64,000 nt of DNA from Candidatus Magasanikbacteria bacterium RIFCSPHIGHO2_01_FULL_41_23 (GTDB lineage Bacteria; Patescibacteria; ABY1; Magasanikbacterales; UBA922), in the NCBI GenBank assembly GCA_001782805.1, contig MFPT01000021.1, positions 1-64,000 of the forward strand, in the 5' to 3' direction. A program made the position numbers and the translations under genes. Positions 24,924 through 31,059 of this stretch are shown in pieces (positions within the stretch are counted from its first letter, which is position 1; each line of letters starts with the position of its first letter). The notes under the pieces are model-generated. The model saw nothing but the letters and a program-made list of their open reading frames with translations, did no database searches and was not told where the DNA came from.

Positions 24924-24952
24924 TTGACAAGAGTGATTTTTAATTATAAAAT
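24924..24952 (+). promoter_or_regulatory. Sigma-70-type promoter
   Basis: TTGACA (24924-24929), 17-nt spacer, TAAAAT (24947-24952). The likely start is a few bases before the ATG at 24962, giving a leaderless or very short leader. Confidence 0.7.
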
Positions 24953-24961
24953 AAAAATACT

Positions 24962-25267
24962 ATGAAACAAATTTGGGATAAATTAAAAGAACATGACAAG
25001 CGATTTGACCAGATTGATGGTCAAATTGATTTTTTGGCCATTAAAGTGTTGGAACATGACGATAGGTTGCAAAGAATTGAAGAAAATATGGCAACCAAAG
25101 CCGATTTGCGGACAATTTCCGATACTCTTGATAAATTAGTCGGATTAGCCCTCAAAAAAGATCAGGAAGTAACTTTTTTGACCCATAGTGTAAAAGGGTT
25201 ATGGAATAAATTTGAAGAGTATGATCTAGATATAAAGCAAATGAAATTATTGTTAGAATTAGGTTAA
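24962..25267 (+). CDS. Small coiled-coil protein
   Basis: 101-aa hydrophilic protein with heptad-like repeats: FDQIDGQIDFLAIKVLEHDD, then RLQRIEENMATKADLRTISD. It is almost certainly a coiled coil and possibly oligomeric. The MATKADLR segment recalls small phage or bacterial coiled-coil proteins of unknown role. It has its own consensus promoter and stands alone before three tRNA-Ser genes. Function unknown. Confidence 0.75.
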   Translation: MKQIWDKLKEHDKRFDQIDGQIDFLAIKVLEHDDRLQRIEENMATKADLRTISDTLDKLVGLALKKDQEVTFLTHSVKGLWNKFEEYDLDIKQMKLLLELG

Positions 25268-25328
25268 GAGAAATAAAAAAATAATAGGTTAAATAAATTA
25301 ACACCTTGGATGGTGTTAATTTTATGGC

Positions 25329-25418
25329 TGGCGGAGAGGGAGGGATTCGAACCCTCGAGGGATTTGACTCCCTGCAGCTTTAGCAAAGCTGTACGATCGG
25401 CCACTCTGACACCTCTCC
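25329..25418 (-). tRNA. tRNA-Ser(GCU)
   Basis: Acceptor GGAGAGG/CCTCTCC, anticodon stem CAGCT/AGCTG around TTGCTAA (anticodon GCU), long variable arm (GGGAGTCAAATCCC), T arm GAGGGTTCGAATCCCTC and encoded CCA. Reads AGU and AGC. Confidence 0.95.
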
Positions 25419-25440
25419 ATTTTTTATTTTTTTTGCTTGC

Positions 25441-25477
25441 TCTGAGCGATCCCGACATAGTCGGGAGAGTCGAAGGG
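25441..25477. repeat. Palindromic element abutting a tRNA-Ser 3' end
   Basis: TCTGAGCGA, the inner palindrome TCCCGACATAGTCGGGA, and GTCGAAGGG. The GGG directly follows the tRNA discriminator base, so the tRNA reads GCCC instead of GCCA on the minus strand. Confidence 0.75.
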
Positions 25478-25564
25478 CGGAGAGATAGAGATTCGAACTC
25501 TAGAGGCTCTTGCGAGCCCGGCAGTTTAGTAAACTGCTGCCTTAAACCACTCGGCCATCTCTCC
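25478..25564 (-). tRNA. tRNA-Ser(ACU)
   Basis: Acceptor GGAGAGA/TCTCTCC, anticodon stem GCAGT/ACTGC with loop TTACTAA, so the anticodon is ACU; long variable arm GGGCTCGCAAGAGCC; T arm TAGAGTTCGAATCTCTA. CCA is not encoded. An A34 serine tRNA for AGU is unusual beside a normal GCU tRNA. Confidence 0.9.
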
Positions 25565-25588
25565 ATAAATTCTGATATTGTGGGCTTG

Positions 25589-25641
25589 CCCTGAGCGAGC
25601 GACTTGTGGTGAGCGGAGTCGAAACCAAGCGAGTCGAAGGG
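25589..25641. repeat. Palindromic element abutting the next tRNA-Ser
   Basis: It begins CCCTGAGCGAGCGAC and ends GAGTCGAAGGG right at the 3' end of tRNA-Ser(UGA). It is a larger variant of the element at 25441, with an internal GGTGAGCGGAGTCGAA. Confidence 0.75.
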
Positions 25642-25728
25642 CGGAGAGAGTGAGATTCGAACTCACGGAGGACTTGCATCCTCAACAGTTTTCAAGACTG
25701 TCGCCTTAAACCACTCAGCCATCTCTCC
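25642..25728 (-). tRNA. tRNA-Ser(UGA)
   Basis: Acceptor GGAGAGA/TCTCTCC, anticodon stem ACAGT/ACTGT with loop CTTGAAA (anticodon UGA), long variable arm, T arm GTGAGTTCGAATCTCAC. CCA is not encoded. It is normal in structure, which makes it a useful contrast with the odd tRNA-like genes. Confidence 0.94.
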
Positions 25729-25787
25729 AGAACTTTATCCTATAAACAGAAAAACTATAGCAAAATTAAGTATTTTTCGCAAGTGTA

Positions 25788-25816
25788 TTGTGCCGTGATT
25801 TTTGCCATGATATACT
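25788..25816 (+). promoter_or_regulatory. Promoter of hsp20
   Basis: TTGTGC (25788-25793), 17-nt spacer, TATACT (25811-25816), 12 nt before the ATG. I see no CIRCE-like inverted repeat. Confidence 0.55.
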
Positions 25817-25827
25817 CAAGTTGAACT

Positions 25828-26280
25828 ATGGCTCAACACATAAAAAAAAGTTATTTGCTTCCATTAGTTAAAAATTTTGTTGAACCTGATTATAGCTTGG
25901 CTCAAACCTGGCCATTTGGTGATGAACATTGGAGCACGGCGGAAACCGAAGGTAAATTGGCAGTTGACGTAATTGAAACCGAAACATCCATCATTGTAAT
26001 TACCACTATTGCCGGAGCCCGCTTGGAAGCAATCGAAGTTTTTGCCCACAATGATATAATTACTATTCGTGGTCGTCGTGATGCTCCTATTGCAGTCGAA
26101 GACGGAGTTGAATTTATTCATACTGAATGTTTTTGGGGACCGTTTTCCCGAACCATTGTTTTGCCCGCGGAAATTAAAGCCGAACAAGCGCGCGCTGAAT
26201 ATAAAAATGGCGTGTTGACAATTCGCATTCCCAAGCGTAAAGTTGATACCAAGATTTCCGTAAAAATTATTGAGGAATAA
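25828..26280 (+). CDS. Hsp20/alpha-crystallin small heat shock protein
   Basis: 150-aa ATP-independent holdase chaperone. The alpha-crystallin domain spans about residues 45-140, with KLAVDVIETETSIIVITTIAG at the start, DIITIRGRRDAP in the middle and the family's signature ending YKNGVLTIRIPKRK. A C-terminal I-x-I/V tail motif (ISVKI) follows. The N-terminal 40 residues are variable, as usual. It may be co-transcribed with the downstream vanW-type gene, 34 nt away. Confidence 0.92.
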   Translation: MAQHIKKSYLLPLVKNFVEPDYSLAQTWPFGDEHWSTAETEGKLAVDVIETETSIIVITTIAGARLEAIEVFAHNDIITIRGRRDAPIAVEDGVEFIHTECFWGPFSRTIVLPAEIKAEQARAEYKNGVLTIRIPKRKVDTKISVKIIEE

Positions 26281-26314
26281 AGTGGGAGTTTTATGTGGCG
26301 AGAGTATAAAAATT

Positions 26315-28246
26315 ATGCGTGGATTTAGAATAATCTTGATAACATCCACTTTTTTATTATTGGCCGGTCTGGGAACAGTGGCTAGTTTTGCTTTTTTTTA
26401 TCAAGATAGAATTTTGCCTTCTCTCTCCATTGGATCGGTTGATGTCGGTGGTAAAACAGAATCGGAAGTGCGTCGCATTATTCAAGAACATTATAATAAA
26501 ACGATTAAATCCGGAATTAATGTTTTGTATGACAAAGGTCAAGGCAATGAGGAAATAGTGGTTGTCGTACCAGTGCAGTTTGATCTTGACGCGGCCGCGC
26601 GCGCTGTGATGCGTTATGGAAAAGAGGGGAATTATTTAAATCGCGGTTTTCAGGTTATTTTAAGTTATTTCGGTCAAGCCAGCATCGTCTTGCCCGGCTT
26701 GTCAGTCACACAGACTGATATTGAGTCAGCCATTCGGACAAAACTCTCACCATTTGAACAACTCGCGCGCAATGCTGAATTGAAGATTACCAATCTTGAT
26801 CCTTTAAAATATACTATTTCAGCCTCAAATCCCGGAGTGGTTTTTAATTATAATGAAATTGGTGCCGGAGTTTTGCGCAATTGGAAACAATTATTGCCGG
26901 CTCGTGTTCAACTTTCATCTCAAATTGATTATCCAAATCTGACAGAAATTGAAATCGCGAGTGTGGCTTCAAATATGGCGGTAATTTTTTCCACGCCAAT
27001 CAACTTAACTTATTATGACGCGCACACGAAACGTTCATATCAATGGTCAATAAAGCGTCAGCAAATTGTCGATTGGATTAATCCTATCAAGAATGAAAAT
27101 AATTTGATTCAATTGACTTTGGCAACTGATCCGTTGACAGCGTTTATTTCGAGTACGATTAAAGCGGTCGTGGATGTGCCAGCTCTTGACGCGGTTTTCA
27201 AACTAAATACTTCCACCACAAAAGTCATTCAATTTGTCGGTGCTCGTCCAGGTGTCACTGTCGATGTTCCCGCTACACAGCGTGGCGTGGCCTTGCTTTT
27301 TAATAAACGTCAAAACGGAGAAACAGTCACTTCCACTCCGCTCATAATTTCCAAAGTCGAGCCAAAAATAAAAACCGAAGACACAAATAATTTGGGAATT
27401 AAAGAAATTTTAGGCGTTGGTTTTTCCAATTTTTCCGGCAGTCCGAAGAATCGAATTTTAAATATCAAAAACGCGGTCATGAATAAATTGAATGGCACAT
27501 TGGTTGCGCCCGACACTGAATTTTCATTGGTCAAGACATTAAGTCCATTTACGTTAGAAGCCGGATATTTACCTGAATTGGTTATTAAAGGCGATCGCAT
27601 AACTCCGGAAATCGCTGGCGGACTGTGTCAAGTTGGCACGACGATGTTTAGGAGTACGATGAATTCCGGTTTACCCGTTACTGCACGGACGAATCATGGT
27701 TTGGTGGTTTCTTACTATAATGATCCGGCCAATGGAAATCCGGGAACAGACGCCACGATTTATGATCCATCGCCTGATTTTCGTTTCAAAAATGATACTG
27801 GCCGCCATCTTTTGATTACCACTGACATGAAAACTAAAACCGGTGAACTGACATTTACGATTTGGGGGACAAATGATGGTCGGAAAGGCTATTATACGCC
27901 GCCAAAAGTTTTGTCTCGGATTCCGGCGCCTGAGTTTCAAACTATTGAAACCGATGATTTGCCTCCGGGTAAAAAAGAATGTCAAAGCGTTCATCCCGGA
28001 GCAGTTGCTACGTTTAATTATATTCGTGAATTGGCCAGTGGTGAACGTGAAGTTCGTGAATTTAAAAGCGTGTATCGCGCTGTTTCGGCTCGCTGTTTTG
28101 TAGGGAAAGATCCCAATAAACCAACTTGTCCTGAAGGCGAACCAAATTGCGCACCTCCCCCGACAATCGGGGAACAAACTTCGCCAACGGTTGACACTGA
28201 AAAACCACTGGCCGATGTTTCTCCTCCAATCCCAATTGCTGAATAA
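26315..28246 (+). CDS. VanW family protein with peptidoglycan-binding-like domain
   Basis: 643-aa surface protein. A membrane anchor (IILITSTFLLLAGLGTVASF) is followed by tandem YoaR-like putative peptidoglycan-binding domains (about residues 45-320) and then a VanW domain. The VanW region has ITPEIAGGLCQVGTTMFRST, GLPVTARTNHG and YDPSPDFRFKN. The C terminus has a four-Cys tail. VanW proteins are common in Firmicutes and Patescibacteria and are associated with the cell wall; the biochemical role is unknown. An in-frame TTG at 26270 is less likely than the ATG at 26315. Confidence 0.9.
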   Translation: MRGFRIILITSTFLLLAGLGTVASFAFFYQDRILPSLSIGSVDVGGKTESEVRRIIQEHYNKTIKSGINVLYDKGQGNEEIVVVVPVQFDLDAAARAVMRYGKEGNYLNRGFQVILSYFGQASIVLPGLSVTQTDIESAIRTKLSPFEQLARNAELKITNLDPLKYTISASNPGVVFNYNEIGAGVLRNWKQLLPARVQLSSQIDYPNLTEIEIASVASNMAVIFSTPINLTYYDAHTKRSYQWSIKRQQIVDWINPIKNENNLIQLTLATDPLTAFISSTIKAVVDVPALDAVFKLNTSTTKVIQFVGARPGVTVDVPATQRGVALLFNKRQNGETVTSTPLIISKVEPKIKTEDTNNLGIKEILGVGFSNFSGSPKNRILNIKNAVMNKLNGTLVAPDTEFSLVKTLSPFTLEAGYLPELVIKGDRITPEIAGGLCQVGTTMFRSTMNSGLPVTARTNHGLVVSYYNDPANGNPGTDATIYDPSPDFRFKNDTGRHLLITTDMKTKTGELTFTIWGTNDGRKGYYTPPKVLSRIPAPEFQTIETDDLPPGKKECQSVHPGAVATFNYIRELASGEREVREFKSVYRAVSARCFVGKDPNKPTCPEGEPNCAPPPTIGEQTSPTVDTEKPLADVSPPIPIAE

Positions 28247-28278
28247 ATTTTTCTTCTTAACTTAAAAAATTTAGGTAT

Positions 28279-29592
28279 ATGTTAAAACTTTTAAGCAAGA
28301 TGGTTTTATTTGTATTTATAGTCTTACTATTTTCTCTATCTTTTACATCTTTCACACTTGCTATTTCGGTTTCAGAGTCTAATATCGACACTACGTACAT
28401 GGTGGAGGATATGGTCGTGGATAGTTCGGGCAATATTCATACTGTTGTTATCCAATCAGTCAGCCAAACGGCGAATAATTTAGTATACAAAAAATATAAT
28501 GGATCAAGTTGGAGTGCGACAACTGTTAGTAGCACGGTGAATATATCTTACTATGCCAGTATAAAACTGGATTCCAGTGGTAATCCGGGGATTGCTTTTG
28601 CTGAATGGAATAGTGGTGTTGGAACACGAGCACTTTATTATAAGAAATATAATGGCAGTACTTGGGGAACAACAGTTGAAGTCGAAACAGGAATGGACAA
28701 TGCTTCCGGAAGACCGGCATTGGAATTTTACAAAGAAGACGTGGATGCAAACTATCCCACGATTTTCACTTGTCACGGATCTACGTATATTGTAGAAGAA
28801 CATAAAGCGACTGGCAGCGGAACAGAACCAACTTTTGCCGCTCCCGCGAGTGTTTCCAATAACAATGACCATGATTGTTCGTCAATTGATGCGCATATTT
28901 CCGCGACAGATTATAGAGAAATTGTTATATCCCCAAAAGGTAGTCCCGGCACGACTGCATACGCTTTAAGTAATGATGGAAGTGGCTGGAATGCTAGCAC
29001 TCTTTTTACCAGTGTTGATGTTATAAATGGCAGTGTGATTTTTTTGGATTATGATGGCAGTGAATATCATGCGGTAATAATAGATGATGCTTCGGCCAGC
29101 ACTACGGATAATATTCTATATAGTAAAATGTCAGGCGGAAGCTGGTCGGCACAAGAAACAGTCGTTTCCGGAGCGCGACTTGGTCAAAATTATGTTGATA
29201 TAGTTGCTGATACGGACAATTCTATTCCGTATGTTCTTTATTTTGACAATGCCAACAATCTGCTTAAATATTCCTACAAACAAAATGGAAGCTGGACAGC
29301 CGGTACAATTGACAGTGGATTTAGCTTGGGGACAATGCAAGGAGATTATAATAATTTTGTCGCCGGAGATTATTATTCCGGAGGATCAAAATTGATTGTT
29401 TTGGGTACACAATATTTGTCTGGTCCACCCAAATCATTTGAATTCAATAAATACGATTTAACCGGTCTCCCCACTCAAAGTCAAGAGGGTTCGGGAGTGC
29501 CGGAATTTAGCACCTATATGTATACTCTAATTCTTATTATGGGATTTGGTTTTTTATACAGACGTTTTGGAGGAGAATTTTCTTTAAGATAA
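28279..29592 (+). CDS. Secreted beta-propeller-like surface protein with CTERM-type tail
   Basis: 437-aa exported protein. The signal peptide is MVLFVFIVLLFSLSFTSFTLA. The body has repeated units of the type YKKYNGSSWSATTV, YKKYNGSTWGTTVEV and SYKQNGSWTAGTI, spaced as in beta-propeller or similar surface repeats. Near the C terminus, GVPEFSTYMYTLILIMGFGF is followed by LYRRFG, a Pro-Glu-Phe motif, a membrane helix and basic residues. This is the layout of PEF/PEP-CTERM-type sorting signals. It is probably an adhesin or host-contact protein; binding target unknown. Confidence 0.8.
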   Translation: MLKLLSKMVLFVFIVLLFSLSFTSFTLAISVSESNIDTTYMVEDMVVDSSGNIHTVVIQSVSQTANNLVYKKYNGSSWSATTVSSTVNISYYASIKLDSSGNPGIAFAEWNSGVGTRALYYKKYNGSTWGTTVEVETGMDNASGRPALEFYKEDVDANYPTIFTCHGSTYIVEEHKATGSGTEPTFAAPASVSNNNDHDCSSIDAHISATDYREIVISPKGSPGTTAYALSNDGSGWNASTLFTSVDVINGSVIFLDYDGSEYHAVIIDDASASTTDNILYSKMSGGSWSAQETVVSGARLGQNYVDIVADTDNSIPYVLYFDNANNLLKYSYKQNGSWTAGTIDSGFSLGTMQGDYNNFVAGDYYSGGSKLIVLGTQYLSGPPKSFEFNKYDLTGLPTQSQEGSGVPEFSTYMYTLILIMGFGFLYRRFGGEFSLR

Positions 29593-29642
29593 ATTTGAAT
29601 CAATGGAAAGGGGTGGCCACTAAGGCTATCCCCAGACAGAAC

Positions 29643-29671
29643 TTGACAAAAGTTCTGGGTTTTGGTATTGT
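29643..29671 (+). promoter_or_regulatory. Promoter of candidate structured RNA
   Basis: TTGACA (29643-29648), 17-nt spacer, TATTGT (29666-29671). The -35 is embedded in a small hairpin (CAGAACTTGACAAAAGTTCTG). No protein-coding frame follows before the terminator at 29891. Confidence 0.6.
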
Positions 29672-29677
29672 TCTGCG

Positions 29678-29943
29678 TTACATTGTAATCTTGTGTCCAC
29701 TATCTCGACTTAGTCGGGACGAGCGAGGATATAGGGTATGTGCGTGTTTCTTCCTTAAGTAGGATAGCAAATAAGTATTACCCTGTATCCACGACAAGCA
29801 TGGAGGTGTGAAGTAGGGAAGAGCAGGCTCACGCTCGCCTTTACCTATGTCACACCTTCTTGGATACGGGTAGGTTTATCCTATATAAAAAAAGCCTTCT
29901 TCGACACGGGTTTATCCCGAGCTTGTCGAGGGAGGCTTTTGTT
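29678..29943 (+). ncRNA. Candidate rod-shaped non-coding RNA (6S-like?)
   Basis: This 350-nt gene-free gap holds a promoter, a nested stem and a terminator. Paired segments in order are TAGGATA/TATCCTA, a long TACCCTGTATCCA/TGGATACGGGTA, AGGTGTGA/TCACACCT, and GTAGG/CCTAT near the tip, separated by internal loops. A further 5' hairpin holds CTCGACTTAGTCGGGACGAG. The overall rod with bulges and the length of about 200-260 nt recall 6S RNA, but I see no diagnostic sequence of 6S, RNase P, SRP or tmRNA. The identity is open. Confidence 0.5.
29891..29943. terminator. Bidirectional terminator between the candidate ncRNA and clpP
   Basis: AAAAGCCT...AGGCTTTT stem, with T runs on both strands. The loop is enlarged by a palindromic element (ATCCCGAGCTTGTCGAGGG). 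Confidence 0.8.
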
Positions 29944-30557
29944 TATATGACTTTATCCGCCAAACCATAGGCCACGGCTTCGGTTGGATCCATAAAATGA
30001 TCGCGATCAGTGTCTTGTTCTATGCGACTGATTGGTTGTCCGGTATGATCAGCCAAGATTTGATTGAGTCGGTCTTTAATTTTTAAAATGCGTTCGGCGT
30101 GAATTTTGATATCACTGGCTTGGCCTTGCGCGCCGCCCAATACTTGATGAATCATAATTTCGCTGTTGGGCAAACAAAAACGTTTGCCTTTTTGACCGGC
30201 GGCCAAAAGCACTGATGCCATGCTCGCGGCCAAACCAATACAAATGGTGGAAACATCGGATTTTATATATTTCATGGTGTCATAAATCGCCATGCCGGCT
30301 GTGACCGATCCACCCGGGGAATTGATGTACAATTTGATATCTTTTTCCGGATCTTGGTTTTCCAAAAATAAAAGTTGCGCAATCACAATATTGGCCACAT
30401 GATCATCAATTTCCGTGCCCAAAAAAATGATCCGGTCTTTGAGCAGGCGCGAATAAATATCATACGCGCGCTCGCCGGACGATGTTTTTTCAATGACAGT
30501 GGGGATGAGATATTGGGCGGTGGGCGCAATGGTATTTTTAATACTGGTATTATTCAT
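29943..30557 (-). CDS. clpP: ATP-dependent Clp protease, proteolytic subunit
   Basis: 204-aa serine protease that forms the degradation barrel used with ClpC/ClpX. The catalytic Ser is in GLAASMASVLLAAG, the His in EIMIHQVLGG, and the Asp in the C-terminal third. YINSPGGSVTAGMAIYD is the strand-turn forming the active-site groove. A ClpC-type unfoldase is encoded at 54601. The start ATG overlaps the stop of an upstream toxin gene by 8 nt, so translation of clpP may be coupled to that of the toxin. It ends against a bidirectional terminator. Confidence 0.96.
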   Translation of the reverse strand: MNNTSIKNTIAPTAQYLIPTVIEKTSSGERAYDIYSRLLKDRIIFLGTEIDDHVANIVIAQLLFLENQDPEKDIKLYINSPGGSVTAGMAIYDTMKYIKSDVSTICIGLAASMASVLLAAGQKGKRFCLPNSEIMIHQVLGGAQGQASDIKIHAERILKIKDRLNQILADHTGQPISRIEQDTDRDHFMDPTEAVAYGLADKVI

Positions 30558-30810
30558 ATATATCGTGATTTCCTATATGTATAAAAATTACTTCGTTATT
30601 ATTTCTGAATTGAAATATTATACGTAGTTTGTATGTTAAACGAAAAGACCATAAATCCAACAGATGTCCCTTTAGTTTGTGAGTTTGCAATGTATTGTCA
30701 AATGGATTTATGCAAAATATTTTTTCTTTTTCTTTAGCAGTTGCCTTTGTTTCATCGGTACATTTTTTATACTCCCGAATAAAAGATTTTGCATAATAAA
30801 TATATAGCAT
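30550..30810 (-). CDS. RelE/YafQ-type toxin of a toxin-antitoxin pair
   Basis: 86-aa small basic protein with the RelE-like pattern: FIREYKKC at the N terminus, DNTLQTHKLKGHLLDLWSFR in the middle, then the core strands LTYKLRIIFQF and a terminal FIHIGNHDIYE. A homologue is encoded at 59027 (NSSLKTHKLNG...WSFSITRDYRVIF...YKIGRHSIYH). Such proteins are usually ribosome-dependent mRNA endonucleases. The antitoxin gene precedes it (18 nt gap). The module is wedged between topA and clpP. Confidence 0.82.
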   Translation of the reverse strand: MLYIYYAKSFIREYKKCTDETKATAKEKEKIFCINPFDNTLQTHKLKGHLLDLWSFRLTYKLRIIFQFRNNNEVIFIHIGNHDIYE

Positions 30811-30828
30811 ACCCCCCCTTTTTTTATT

Positions 30829-31026
30829 TTAATTATCCAAATCTTTTAGTGAAGACAGATGATAAATTCTACCTTTTTTTATATCGCGCATTGACGGCCA
30901 TAATTTCCACAACAAAATATATGGACTAATGGCGTGACGGAATCGAAAATATAACCCACTACGATTGGGGATTTTATTTTTCCGTGTATCGAGATTACAC
31001 TGTAGAGTCGCAGTTATTTGTTCCAT
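30829..31026 (-). CDS. Putative antitoxin, KDLD-tail family
   Basis: 65-aa protein directly upstream of the RelE-like toxin. Its C-terminal GRIYHLSSLKDLDN resembles GKILHSFADLDKD (59302) and GKAIKLNSLADLD (60099). Together the three define a small family with a conserved G-K-x-x-x-L-x-S-x-x-DLD tail, probably the toxin-binding part. I see no HTH or ribbon-helix-helix fold. The antitoxin role is inferred from gene order and the shared pattern. Confidence 0.65.
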   Translation of the reverse strand: MEQITATLQCNLDTRKNKIPNRSGLYFRFRHAISPYILLWKLWPSMRDIKKGRIYHLSSLKDLDN

Positions 31027-31059
31027 ATATTCATATCATACGGTAAAAAAATTCATTCG

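Noticed and set aside
25310..25594. 94-codon frame across two tRNA-Ser genes
   Set aside because: It overlaps tRNAs on the opposite strand completely.
29678..29943. RNase P RNA, SRP RNA or tmRNA
   Set aside because: I could not find their diagnostic conserved segments; the tip and internal loops do not match what I know of them.
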